Below, piece by piece: positions 7,471 to 15,424 of a DNA stretch of 40,127 nt; within the stretch, counting starts at the first letter, position 1; each line of letters begins with the position of its first letter. Location: NCBI GenBank assembly GCA_902785055.1, contig CACZXG010000056.1, positions 1-40,127 of the forward strand. The letters run 5' to 3'. The notes beneath the pieces were generated by a model that was given only the letters and a program-made list of their open reading frames with translations, ran no database searches and had not been told where the DNA came from. Made by a program: the position numbers and the translations under genes. This DNA is from an uncultured Lachnospiraceae bacterium. Its GTDB lineage: Bacteria > Bacillota > Clostridia > Lachnospirales > Lachnospiraceae.

Positions 7471-8457
7471 TTATTCATACTCTACAGTAGCCGGGGGCTT
7501 GGGTGTAAAGTCGTAGAGGACGCGGTTGATACCGGGAACCTCTGTGATAATACGCTGAACAAGGTGGTCGATCAGCTCGTTGGGCAAATGCTCAACAGTA
7601 ACTTCCATGACATCGGTAGTGTTGATGGCACGGATGATGCAAGGCCAGTCGAAGGTGCGCTTGCCGTTCTTGACGCCGGTGGACTTGAAGTCCGGAACGA
7701 CGGTGAAGTACTGCCATACTTTGCCCTCGAGGCCGTTCTTGGCGAACTCTTCGCGAAGGATCGCGTCGGATTCGCGGACTGCTTCGAGTCTGTCGCGGGT
7801 GATCGCGCCGGGGCAGCGTACGCCGAGGCCGGGGCCCGGGAAGGGCTGGCGGTCAACCATGCTTGCGGGAAGGCCGAGCTCTCTGCCGACCATACGGACT
7901 TCGTCCTTGAAGAGGATCTTGACGGGCTCTACCAGCTCAAATCTGGAAGCGATATCTTCCGGAAGGCCGCCTGCGTTGTGGTGTGCCTTGATGCCGGCTT
8001 CGCTCTCGAGAATGTCGGGCCAGATGGTTCCCTGTGCCAGGAACTTCACGCCGTCGAGCTTTCTGGCTTCGTCAGCGAATACGTCGATGAACTCCTCGCC
8101 GATGATGTGTCTCTTCTCTTCGGGATCAGAAACGCCTGCGAGTTTGTCAAGGAAACGGTCTACCGCGTCGACATAGATGAGGTTCGCGTTCATCTCGTCG
8201 CGGAAAACTCTGATGACCTGCTCGGGCTCGCCTTTGCGAAGAAGGCCGTGGTTTACGTGAACGGAAATCAGCTGTTTGCCGACTGCCTTGATCAGAAGCG
8301 CTGCTACTACAGAGGAATCAACACCTCCGGACAGTGCCAGCAGTACCTTGTTATCGCCGATCTGCGCGCGGAGCTCTTTAATCTGCTCGTCGATGAATGC
8401 CTGCGCGAGAGCGGGAGTTGTGATTCTTTCCATATTTTCGGGTCTTCTCTCTGTCAT
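7471..8457 (-). CDS. guaA: GMP synthase ATP-PPase subunit (no glutaminase domain)
   Basis: This enzyme amidates XMP to GMP with ATP in purine synthesis. The 328-residue protein has the ATP-pyrophosphatase P-loop LLALSGGVDSSVVAALL near residue 40, the FPGPGLGVR motif and the conserved GuaA ending KPPATVEYE. Bacterial GuaA is usually about 510-525 residues with an N-terminal class-I glutaminase; here that domain is entirely absent, as in the split enzymes of archaea (GuaAa/GuaAb). The start at 8457 is set by AGGAGGAATCA just upstream, so this is not a misplaced start. Ammonia must come from a separate glutaminase subunit encoded elsewhere, or be used directly (inference). Its 3' end adjoins the mobile region. 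Confidence 0.92.
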   Translation of the reverse strand: MTERRPENMERITTPALAQAFIDEQIKELRAQIGDNKVLLALSGGVDSSVVAALLIKAVGKQLISVHVNHGLLRKGEPEQVIRVFRDEMNANLIYVDAVDRFLDKLAGVSDPEEKRHIIGEEFIDVFADEARKLDGVKFLAQGTIWPDILESEAGIKAHHNAGGLPEDIASRFELVEPVKILFKDEVRMVGRELGLPASMVDRQPFPGPGLGVRCPGAITRDRLEAVRESDAILREEFAKNGLEGKVWQYFTVVPDFKSTGVKNGKRTFDWPCIIRAINTTDVMEVTVEHLPNELIDHLVQRIITEVPGINRVLYDFTPKPPATVEYE

Positions 8458-8668
8458 TGATTCCTCCTGTATTAGAATAAATCTTCTTATTAACTATATT
8501 GTAACATTTTAACCGCTCCGGGGGCTTCGCACAATTCAAAATATTGACAATATTACCCCTCTGAAAACGCCATTAACTGACAGATTTTGCAGTATCGGCA
8601 AGATTGTGCGCCCGGTTCCGGGATCACAGTTCCCTTATCGCCGGCGGTTTATGTCCCCGGCCTCGGGA
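8458..8668. other. Intergenic region upstream of guaA
   Basis: This 211-bp stretch is AT-rich near guaA (TACAAT-like and TAAAAT-like hexamers on the minus strand) but has no convincing -35/-10 pair. I see no recognisable purine riboswitch core. Confidence 0.3.
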
Positions 8669-10186
8669 TCACAGCCCGTAGAGCTCTGAATATTTTGCCT
8701 CCAGATAGTCCAGGAAGTCGACCGGTGTGAACTCGCGCCCGGTGATGTCTTTGATCCATTCCTTGGGCGAGAGTCTGTCTGCCTTGTTAAAAACATGCCC
8801 GATCATCCAGTCGTTGAGCGGCGCAAAGTTTCCTTCGCGGATCGCGGCGTTTACATCCACTTCTTCCTTGAGGCGGTTGTAGTACATGGCGTTGTAGAAG
8901 TTGCCGATGGCGTAGGTCGGGAAATATCCGAAGCCGGAAGTCCAGTGCACATCCTGCAGGGCTCCTTCTCTGTCGGAAGAAGGGCACACGCCCAGGTATT
9001 CCTGATATTTCCTGTTCCAGAGCGCAGGAATATCTTCCACCTTGATCTCGCCCGCGAAGAGCGCTTTCTCGATCTCATAGCGGATGATGATGTGGAAGGT
9101 GTAGGTGAACTCGTCCGCCTCAGTGCGGATCAGCGAAGGGCTGACCGCGTTCACCGCCTCATAGAACTCCCTCTCGGAGACATCTGCCATCACCTGCGGG
9201 AACACCTCGCAGACCTTGGGATATACAAAGTGCACGAAAGCTTCCGACCGGCCGATCCTGTTCTCATAGAAGCGGGAGACCGACTCGTGCATGCCCAATG
9301 TTTTGCCGCCTATGATGAAGTGGTCGTGGTTCTCCTGGGGCTGGTTCTGGTCGAACAGCGCGTGCCCGCCCTCGTGAATGGTCGAATACATCGAGGACAG
9401 GAACCTTGTCGGATAATAATGCGTCGTGATGCGGGTGTCGAATCGTCCCATTCCCGCCGTGAAGGGATGCTCTGAGGTCGTAAAGGCGCCGCGGTTGAAA
9501 TTGAAGCCCATCTGTGTGAGGAGCCATTTTACCATCTTCGCCTGCTGCTCGTCCTCCACGCGCCGGCTCAGGAAGTCCGTGCGGATCTTCTTGGGGCTCT
9601 TGCGGATTTTCTCGAGCAGCGGGATCAGGCGTTCTTTGCAAGCCCCGAAGGTCTCGTCCAGCACATCCGAAGTCATGCCTCTCTCATAGTCATCCAGCAG
9701 TGTATCATAAGCAGTCTTGCCCGCAGCGTCCGCGCCGCGCAGCTCGATCATGCGCCGGTTTGTGTCCGCCACTTCTTTCAGGGAAGGCGCAAAAAGACTG
9801 TAATCGCCCGCTTCTCTCGCCTTGCTCCAGTTCACGAAAGCGCGGTTGAAAGTCAGCATGAACTCGTGCTGAAGCTCGGGTGTCACATTTTTGCTCTGCA
9901 GGTAATTCCTGTGCAGCTGCTCCGCCATCACCCGGTCCAGCTCCTCCAGTTCGCTTCTGTGCTCGTACAGGCACTCCGCCGCCTCGATAAAAGAAGGATC
10001 TTTGGTCAGTTTGTAGGACTGATTATTGAGAAAAGCCCAGACTTCGCCCTGCTCCTCCATCGCGTCGATGGGACAGATCGTCTCCTGATCGTAGCTCAGG
10101 ACGTTGACCGCGTGGTCGTATTTCTCGGCGAGCGCCAGGGTCTGTTTTACATGCTGCAGTTTCTGTTCCAGTGTTGTGTTTGCCAT
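8669..10186 (-). CDS. M32 family metallocarboxypeptidase (Taq type)
   Basis: This zinc carboxypeptidase removes C-terminal residues from peptides in the cytoplasm. The 505-residue protein is the usual length for the family. It has the zinc motif HEGGH (STIHEGGHALFDQN) with HESVSRFYENRIGRS downstream, and the family signature IRTEADEFTYTFHIIIRYEIE. There is no signal peptide. ATG at 10186 has an AAGGAGA Shine-Dalgarno 11 nt upstream. It lies 99 nt downstream of the DUF89-GNAT gene on the same strand and may be part of the same transcript. It probably recycles peptides; nothing in the context indicates a special substrate. Confidence 0.93.
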   Translation of the reverse strand: MANTTLEQKLQHVKQTLALAEKYDHAVNVLSYDQETICPIDAMEEQGEVWAFLNNQSYKLTKDPSFIEAAECLYEHRSELEELDRVMAEQLHRNYLQSKNVTPELQHEFMLTFNRAFVNWSKAREAGDYSLFAPSLKEVADTNRRMIELRGADAAGKTAYDTLLDDYERGMTSDVLDETFGACKERLIPLLEKIRKSPKKIRTDFLSRRVEDEQQAKMVKWLLTQMGFNFNRGAFTTSEHPFTAGMGRFDTRITTHYYPTRFLSSMYSTIHEGGHALFDQNQPQENHDHFIIGGKTLGMHESVSRFYENRIGRSEAFVHFVYPKVCEVFPQVMADVSEREFYEAVNAVSPSLIRTEADEFTYTFHIIIRYEIEKALFAGEIKVEDIPALWNRKYQEYLGVCPSSDREGALQDVHWTSGFGYFPTYAIGNFYNAMYYNRLKEEVDVNAAIREGNFAPLNDWMIGHVFNKADRLSPKEWIKDITGREFTPVDFLDYLEAKYSELYGL

Positions 10187-10285
10187 TTATCGTGTTGTCT
10201 CCTTGCATTAATTGTTTACCGCTTTTCCGGCACCAATCGCCGGATCTGTTCTGCGGCAGCCCCCGGCAGGTATATGCCTCGGGCG

Positions 10286-11686
10286 TCACCCGTCCAGCCT
10301 CATCTCCATCTCATGCCAGGGGTCGCCGCCCCACACAGAGTCCGAAATGCCCAGATCCCGGAATCCCATCTTCTCATACATGGGTACCTTCTCGTCGTGC
10401 GCCGTGAGCACCATCCTGTGACGTCCCTTGACCTGTCCCCAGATCGCATACAGCCGGATCAGTTCCTTCGCCAGGCCCTGCCCCCGATACGCCGGCAAAA
10501 CATCGAGTCCCATAAGGAAATCCGTCTGTGCCGCAGGATCGTGCAGCGTCATGTCCGTAAAGAATTCATCTTTGAATCGGTCTTCATCTGAAGATATTCC
10601 GTCCAGAAATCCTGCGATCTCCCCGGTCTTTCGGTCGACCGCCACAAGGAACTGCCCAGGCATCATTTTTACGCGCCTGTACATCTCTTCTTCCGGGCAC
10701 GCCTCATTAGGAGGAAAACAGATCCGCTCGATCGCGTTGATCTTCTCCGCTTCATCTGCCCGGACCTGCCGGAACTCGTACCGTTTCAGGAGTTCTTCGT
10801 CCCCATAAACCCCGAACAGGATCGCCGGATCCTCATGTGCCAGAATTCCCGTGAACTGCGGCACCTTGAAGCGGTCCATGAAGAGCATGCACTTGCACAT
10901 GAAGATAAAGAATATATTATACCCGCAGCCGTAAAGCGTCTCGTAGTTGGCCTGCCCCTTAGCAATGACCACGCCTGCGTGCGCGATTGCTTCCCGCGCC
11001 TCGCGGGACACCGTTCTGAGCACCGTTCCATCTGTCGCCGTACCATTGCCTATGCAATGTCCAAGCTTTGTAAGGCCGACCTGCTCCGCGTCCTCCAGTG
11101 TCGCGTCGTTGGCGACCGGCCCTCCTCTCACGATCACAGTGATCGACAGATCCGGGTTCATGCGGAGAATCTGGCGGAGCAATATTTTGTCCATAACAAT
11201 CTCACCGCAGTTGTCGGTGATGAGGACCAGTGTGCGGGCTGTCCCGGCTTGCTCCCGCAGCTGCTCCAATGCCTCCGCATCGACCGTGATATCCGGTGCG
11301 CGGTCGATCAGCTCCATGAGCTTGCTCTCCTCGACCTTGTCCAGCGCGGCAAAATCGATGAAATTTCCCATCATCGCGTACTGCACGGCGCTCTTAAGCG
11401 GATCCGCCGACGCTTCGACCCGCTTTTCCAGCTCCGGCTCGATCTCCAGCATCAGCGCGTTAAAATGGCGTTTGATCTGCTCGTAATCCATCTCTCCCTC
11501 GCCAAACAGGCGCTTCCTGAGCGCCTTGACCTCGTAGAAAACCTCCGGCCCGGTGGGCACCGCTCCCGTCTGGTCCGTGATCCTGACCAGCGTCTCCTGA
11601 TACTCCCTGATCAATTCTTCCGGAGCACCCTCGGGATAGTTATTCAGATGCTTGTTCAGCATACATTCTTTACACGCGCTGTTCAT
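10286..11686 (-). CDS. DUF89 (ARMT1-like) phosphatase fused to GNAT acetyltransferase
   Basis: Residues 1-290 are a DUF89/ARMT1-like metal-dependent phosphatase domain. It has an N-terminal CKEC pair, TDNCGEIVMDKIL (D158, N159, E162), VANDATLEDA (D195) and AKGQANYETL (K243, N247, E249). Members of the family hydrolyse damaged or unwanted phosphometabolites. Residues from about 303 to 466 form a GNAT N-acetyltransferase with the acetyl-CoA loop YRGQGLAKEL. The two domains are in one uninterrupted frame. The start codon overlaps the stop codon of the MBL gene by one base (TAATG), so the two are translationally coupled. The substrate of either half is unknown; the coupling suggests one pathway with the MBL hydrolase. 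Confidence 0.85.
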   Translation of the reverse strand: MNSACKECMLNKHLNNYPEGAPEELIREYQETLVRITDQTGAVPTGPEVFYEVKALRKRLFGEGEMDYEQIKRHFNALMLEIEPELEKRVEASADPLKSAVQYAMMGNFIDFAALDKVEESKLMELIDRAPDITVDAEALEQLREQAGTARTLVLITDNCGEIVMDKILLRQILRMNPDLSITVIVRGGPVANDATLEDAEQVGLTKLGHCIGNGTATDGTVLRTVSREAREAIAHAGVVIAKGQANYETLYGCGYNIFFIFMCKCMLFMDRFKVPQFTGILAHEDPAILFGVYGDEELLKRYEFRQVRADEAEKINAIERICFPPNEACPEEEMYRRVKMMPGQFLVAVDRKTGEIAGFLDGISSDEDRFKDEFFTDMTLHDPAAQTDFLMGLDVLPAYRGQGLAKELIRLYAIWGQVKGRHRMVLTAHDEKVPMYEKMGFRDLGISDSVWGGDPWHEMEMRLDG

Positions 11687-12858
11687 TACTTCCTCTTATA
11701 TCCCGTTACCATCGTCATAACAAAACACGCCACTGTTCCCCATGCAAAAAATCTATGCCATTTCATGTAGTCTCTCCTCTTCTTTTGTGCCGCTTTGGCG
11801 GTTTCTGTGCTCTTTATTGATTTTGCGTTTGCGGGTGATGTATTCGGCTCTTTATCCTGTGCAGGCTCCGCGGCTGCGGCTCCGGGGTTCCTTGCCGCCC
11901 CTGCGTTTGCGGCTTCGGCAGCTCTCATCTCCCCGTTCAGGACGCCGGCTTTCTCGCGCGGATTCCACATGATTCTCTCAATCCCCGTCCGAATCCTGAT
12001 CTCGTCTCCGCTGTGCACGTAGTACAGCTGGTTTCCCATCAGTTTCTTCATGGCATTGTAGGGCTCGACGCCTGTGCAGTGGCCGGTATAGAACACAGTT
12101 TTATACTGTCGAAGCGCCAGCGCCGTGTCGATGATCATGTTGATGTCCTCGTCCGAGTAGTTGTGCTTCTTCATCATGTGGAAGCCGCTGATCACATAGT
12201 CGGGCTCTTCTCCAAACAGCTCACAATACCGGTCCATGATATTGAGAATTCCGTGATGGGCACAGCCGGAAAGCAGCACTTTTTTGACCCTCTCGCTGAT
12301 CACGAGGCACTGCTCGTGGGCGAAGTCATCCTGGACAAATCCATCTTCCGTTTTCTTCTTCAGGCGCTGATTGGTGGACGGAATGACGTGTTCGCTTCCG
12401 ATTCCGGAGAAGAGGGAGAGTTCATCGTCAATGCGGTAGATTCCGGTTGATGCATCGGCTTCCTCACCGGCTTCCGGCTTGGCTTCCGCACTCACCTTAA
12501 TCACCTGCGGCAGCTCCTGAATTTCTTTTGCAAGCCCGATATAATGCGGCTCGCCATCCTTGTTCATGGAGTAATACTCTCCAAAGGCCGCTTCCGGAAC
12601 ATAAATCTTCGCGGTCGGATTGATCTTTGCAAAAGGAAGAATCCCTCCGCCATGATCGTAGTGTCCGTGACTGAGCACAACTGTATCCACCTCAGTCAGG
12701 TCGATGCCAAGTTTCTCCGCGTTCTCGAGCAGCAGACCGGTCTGTCCGGTGTCCATAAGAAGCTTATGTTTCTCTGTCTCAATATAAAAGCACAATCCGT
12801 GCTCGACGCCGCAGCCCGAGGCGCCTTCTGTGTTTTCGACAAGATTGATTATGCGCAT
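11686..12858 (-). CDS. Membrane-anchored MBL-fold metallo-hydrolase (COG1237-like)
   Basis: This 390-residue protein has the metallo-beta-lactamase motif LSHGHYDHGGG (H64, H66, D68, H69), LLMDTGQTG (D36), LLSGCAHHGILNIM and YTGHCTGVEPYNAM, the pattern of COG1237, the group that includes methanopterin-type phosphate synthases. After about residue 300 comes an alanine-rich low-complexity linker, then a basic stretch (KKRRDYMKWHR) and one membrane helix (FFAWGTVACFVMTMVTG) ending KRK. It is therefore probably tethered to the membrane by its C-terminus with the enzyme in the cytoplasm (inference). The ATG at 12858 is preferred over one at 12885 because AAGGAGG lies just upstream. It is the first gene of the leftward group. 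Confidence 0.87.
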   Translation of the reverse strand: MRIINLVENTEGASGCGVEHGLCFYIETEKHKLLMDTGQTGLLLENAEKLGIDLTEVDTVVLSHGHYDHGGGILPFAKINPTAKIYVPEAAFGEYYSMNKDGEPHYIGLAKEIQELPQVIKVSAEAKPEAGEEADASTGIYRIDDELSLFSGIGSEHVIPSTNQRLKKKTEDGFVQDDFAHEQCLVISERVKKVLLSGCAHHGILNIMDRYCELFGEEPDYVISGFHMMKKHNYSDEDINMIIDTALALRQYKTVFYTGHCTGVEPYNAMKKLMGNQLYYVHSGDEIRIRTGIERIMWNPREKAGVLNGEMRAAEAANAGAARNPGAAAAEPAQDKEPNTSPANAKSIKSTETAKAAQKKRRDYMKWHRFFAWGTVACFVMTMVTGYKRK

Positions 12859-13224
12859 TGGTACCTCCTTCTGATCTTCTTCCATGTGGCAACTGTGCGG
12901 CTCTTTTCGCCTGTAAATTCATACTAACCCAGTGCAAATCAATAGTATCAAAACGGCGGGAGGGGTGCAAGGGGAGGGGCACAGACGCACTGAGGGACTG
13001 CCTTTAAGCATTCGTCATGAGCGCCTTGACTTTTGTCTGTTCCGAGACTATGTTATTTTTATCGGAGCAGTTTCTTTGCTCCACAGCAGAAAATTCACTT
13101 CTTACATCCTATCTGATATTTCCTGCTGACAACAACCATTCACATCAGGCAGGGAATACCGGATTTGCATGTATTTGACATGTCGACTCCCTGTCTGTCA
13201 CACATCCAAGTCAGGAGGTACGGC
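12859..13224. other. Divergent intergenic region
   Basis: About 365 bp separate the MBL and Rpn-type genes. It holds the promoter at 13026-13054 and, just after its start site, a small hairpin (GGAGC 13064-13068 / GCTCC 13078-13082). A G-rich stretch (GGGAGGGGTGCAAGGGGAGG) lies near 12959-12978. No small open frame with a Shine-Dalgarno is convincing. Confidence 0.4.
13026..13054 (+). promoter_or_regulatory. Likely promoter of the Rpn-type nuclease gene
   Basis: TTGACT (13026-13031) and TATGTT (13049-13054) are spaced by 17 bp. The expected start near 13061 gives a leader of about 165 nt before the ATG at 13225. Confidence 0.5.
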
Positions 13225-14160
13225 ATGAGTTTCAACAATCAGTATTTTGACACCGTCGATGGTTCTTCTAACAGGAGTTCTTCCCTTTCCAAGTGGGAAA
13301 ACCTGACGATAAAGGACCGCTTTCTATTTGCCAAGGTAATGGGACAGAAGGAAAACTGTCTTCCCCTTCTGCAAAGGCTTTTCCCCGAACTCCAGATTAC
13401 AGATATCCGATACGTCGAAGCAGAAAAGACTGTAGAAGGATCCATTGACTCTAAGGCAGTCCGTCTCGATGTTTACGTGAGGGATTCTGACCAGCGCGCT
13501 TTTACGCTGGAAATGCAGGTATATGACAAAGGGAACCTTCCCATGCGAAGCCGTTACTATGGCTCAATGATGGATGAAAACCTGCTCGGCACCGGTCAGG
13601 ATTACGACGAGATCATGCCGGCTTACGTCATCTTCATCTGTCCCTTTGACTTGTTCGGGAAAGGGCTTCATCGCTATACTTTCATGAACTTCTGTAAAGA
13701 GGATTTCTCCATTCCGCTAGGAGATGGTTCTGCCAAAATATTCCTCAACACGAAAGGGACTGCAGACGATGTGTCAAAAGAAGTTTTGGCATTCTTAAAT
13801 TATGTTAATGGAATTGCTGCACCTGATGACGAATACGTTTCGCTGCTCGATCAGGCTGTAAAAAGGGCCAGAAAGAATGCTGTATGGAGGCGTGAATTCA
13901 TGAATTACGAGATGGAAATGAGATACGAGAGGAAAATGGCAAGAAAGGAAGGCCTCGCGGAAGGTCGTGCAGAAGGTGCACAGCTTAAACTGATTCAAAT
14001 TGTTGCAAAAAAAGTCCTGAAAGGAAAGAGTCTTTCAGTGATTGCATCTGAACTGGAAGAAACAGAGGACTCAATCAAGCCGATTTACGATTTGCTGGTT
14101 TCAACCCCCGGAGCAGCCCCGGAAGAGATTCTTGATCGCTTACAGGAAAAGATGTGTTAA
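13225..14160 (+). CDS. Rpn-family recombination-promoting nuclease / PD-(D/E)XK transposase-like
   Basis: This 311-residue protein belongs to the PDDEXK family of Rpn-like nucleases, often annotated as putative transposases and linked to RecA-independent recombination or phage defence. The nuclease core is RLDVYV (D82) followed by TLEMQV (E96, Q98), with an upstream YVEAEKTV strand. The N-terminal DRFLFAKVMG and the later RSRYYGSMMDENLL are also typical of the family. The C-terminal region (LAEGRAEGAQLK onward) is a helical tail as in the family. ATG at 13225 is fixed by AGGAGG six nt upstream; an upstream ATG at 13165 has none. It probably acts on host or phage DNA. Confidence 0.85.
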   Translation: MSFNNQYFDTVDGSSNRSSSLSKWENLTIKDRFLFAKVMGQKENCLPLLQRLFPELQITDIRYVEAEKTVEGSIDSKAVRLDVYVRDSDQRAFTLEMQVYDKGNLPMRSRYYGSMMDENLLGTGQDYDEIMPAYVIFICPFDLFGKGLHRYTFMNFCKEDFSIPLGDGSAKIFLNTKGTADDVSKEVLAFLNYVNGIAAPDDEYVSLLDQAVKRARKNAVWRREFMNYEMEMRYERKMARKEGLAEGRAEGAQLKLIQIVAKKVLKGKSLSVIASELEETEDSIKPIYDLLVSTPGAAPEEILDRLQEKMC

Positions 14161-14208
14161 AGGCCTGTTGTACCGGCCGCTGCCAATTTGATCAAGGGAG
14201 ATATCCAA

Positions 14209-15018
14209 ATGAGTACCTACGATCTGAAGCGACTTGAAGTCGCCATCCAATATATCCGGCGCATGTCAGACGGCAAAAACCCCGTCACCAACAGGCCCGC
14301 CCCGGAAAATGAAGTTCTTAACAACATGAACGTACACCGCTGCCTGAAGTTCATCGACGAAGTGCTGTCCGACGTCCACAAAAGCGGCGGAACTGTCGGC
14401 ATGGTCTCGCAGCGCGCCCTCAAACAATCAGTCTCAGAAATCTTTCCTTACGAGGCATTGGTGCAGTACCGGTATCTGCAAGACCAGCAGATCTCCTACT
14501 TCCTGAAACAGCTTGAGGAATATCTGCCGGAAGGTCAAAAAATACCCGTCCCCGCCACAACGATCACTTTGTGGATGCGCGAAAACGGATATCTGGAGAA
14601 AAAAGTTCTGGGTGACACAGGCAAGGAAAACTCCGTTCCCACCATAAAAGGCGAGGAACTCGGCCTCTATTCGGAGAAAGCCGGCACCTACCCTAATGAG
14701 TACTATCGAGTCTTCTATAATGAGAAGGCTCAGCGCTTCATCATTGACAACTTCCGCCGTATTCTGACCGAATCCGAGGAAATCCGCGACCGGAATCGCA
14801 GAGAGAAGAAAAAGGATGCTCCGCCGCGCAGCGCGCGGCAGAGCGCCCATTCAATAGGGGGCAGACCCTCCACAGATGCAGGCACAGATGGCACTGCCGG
14901 GGTCAGGCCCCAGGCTCCTGAGGCTTCAGAATATGCTCCTGTGCAAGACCTCCCTCAGGAATACTATGACATGCTTGCAGATGGGTGGGCTCCCTCGGAT
15001 GATGGGGTGCCGTGGTGA
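14209..15018 (+). CDS. Hypothetical protein with winged-helix-like domain
   Basis: I do not recognise the family of this 269-residue soluble protein. Residues about 90-190 (TITLWMRENGYLEKKV, then GEELGLYSEK and YYRVFYNEKAQRFIIDNF) resemble the small winged-helix modules of phage antirepressor-type proteins (weak resemblance, inference). The C-terminal 70 residues are a disordered Pro/Ala/Gly-rich tail that ends in acidic residues. The start at 14209 is favoured over a TTG at 14188 by AAGGGAG eight nt upstream. It follows the Rpn-type gene by 48 nt and may be co-transcribed. Confidence 0.6.
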   Translation: MSTYDLKRLEVAIQYIRRMSDGKNPVTNRPAPENEVLNNMNVHRCLKFIDEVLSDVHKSGGTVGMVSQRALKQSVSEIFPYEALVQYRYLQDQQISYFLKQLEEYLPEGQKIPVPATTITLWMRENGYLEKKVLGDTGKENSVPTIKGEELGLYSEKAGTYPNEYYRVFYNEKAQRFIIDNFRRILTESEEIRDRNRREKKKDAPPRSARQSAHSIGGRPSTDAGTDGTAGVRPQAPEASEYAPVQDLPQEYYDMLADGWAPSDDGVPW

Positions 15019-15197
15019 GTTGAATAGAGAAGTTATTGCTCTGAAAACCAGAGTGGTAGGTACAGGATGGCATTTTTAGAGAAGTATCGTCCACAGAGGA
15101 TAGGCAGAGTGGTGTGTCTTGCCTGATTTGCTAATAGGGCAGTGAAGAATTCGGCACAGCAGCTTATTTTCAACAAACTTACGTCCCTCAAAACGCA

Positions 15198-15237
15198 AGG
15201 TTTCCCAAAAAACTCCAGAGGTTTCCAAAAAACACCA
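15198..15237. repeat. Tandem 20-21 bp repeat
   Basis: Two adjacent units, AGGTTTCCCAAAAAACTCCAG and a copy that is one base shorter, make the CCAGAGGTTTCC motif seen here. The CCAGAGGT core is also the core of the palindromes at 34.4-37.2 kb, so the two may belong to one dispersed family. Confidence 0.45.
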
Positions 15238-15318
15238 GAGAAAAACCCAATTTCACGAGTGCTCATGGACGTAATTTCTTACAATCGACGTCTCTGTACC
15301 GAATCCCGCAGCAACAGA

Positions 15319-15348
15319 GGTCAGCCCCCTAACAAAAGGGGACTGACC
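15319..15348. other. Intergenic hairpin
   Basis: A 12-bp stem with one mismatch (GGTCAGCCCCCT / AGGGGACTGACC, 6-nt loop AACAAA) has no U-tract. It resembles the short palindromic elements scattered in Lachnospiraceae genomes (inference). Confidence 0.45.
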
Positions 15349-15357
15349 CGCAATAGA

Positions 15358-15391
15358 AAAGCCGCCGCACCTTCAAAGGTACGGCGGCTTT
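15358..15391. terminator. Intrinsic terminator after the DUF362 gene
   Basis: A 14-bp stem (AAAGCCGCCGCACC / GGTACGGCGGCTTT, one wobble pair, 6-nt loop) is followed by T-rich sequence on the minus strand. It sits 34 bp past the DUF362 stop codon. It could also stop rightward transcripts. Confidence 0.75.
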
Positions 15392-15424
15392 AATCATTCC
15401 ATTAATCAATCTGTCTCCGGTGTA

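Larger units (their letters stand above)
15019..15424. other. Intergenic region with repeats and hairpins
   Basis: About 400 bp have no supported gene. They contain the tandem repeat at 15198-15237, a 12-bp hairpin at 15319-15348 and the terminator at 15358-15391. Confidence 0.5.

Noticed and set aside
7564-8460. Long plus-strand open frame opposite guaA
   Set aside because: It is the antisense shadow of a well-supported conserved gene and has no Shine-Dalgarno or domain.
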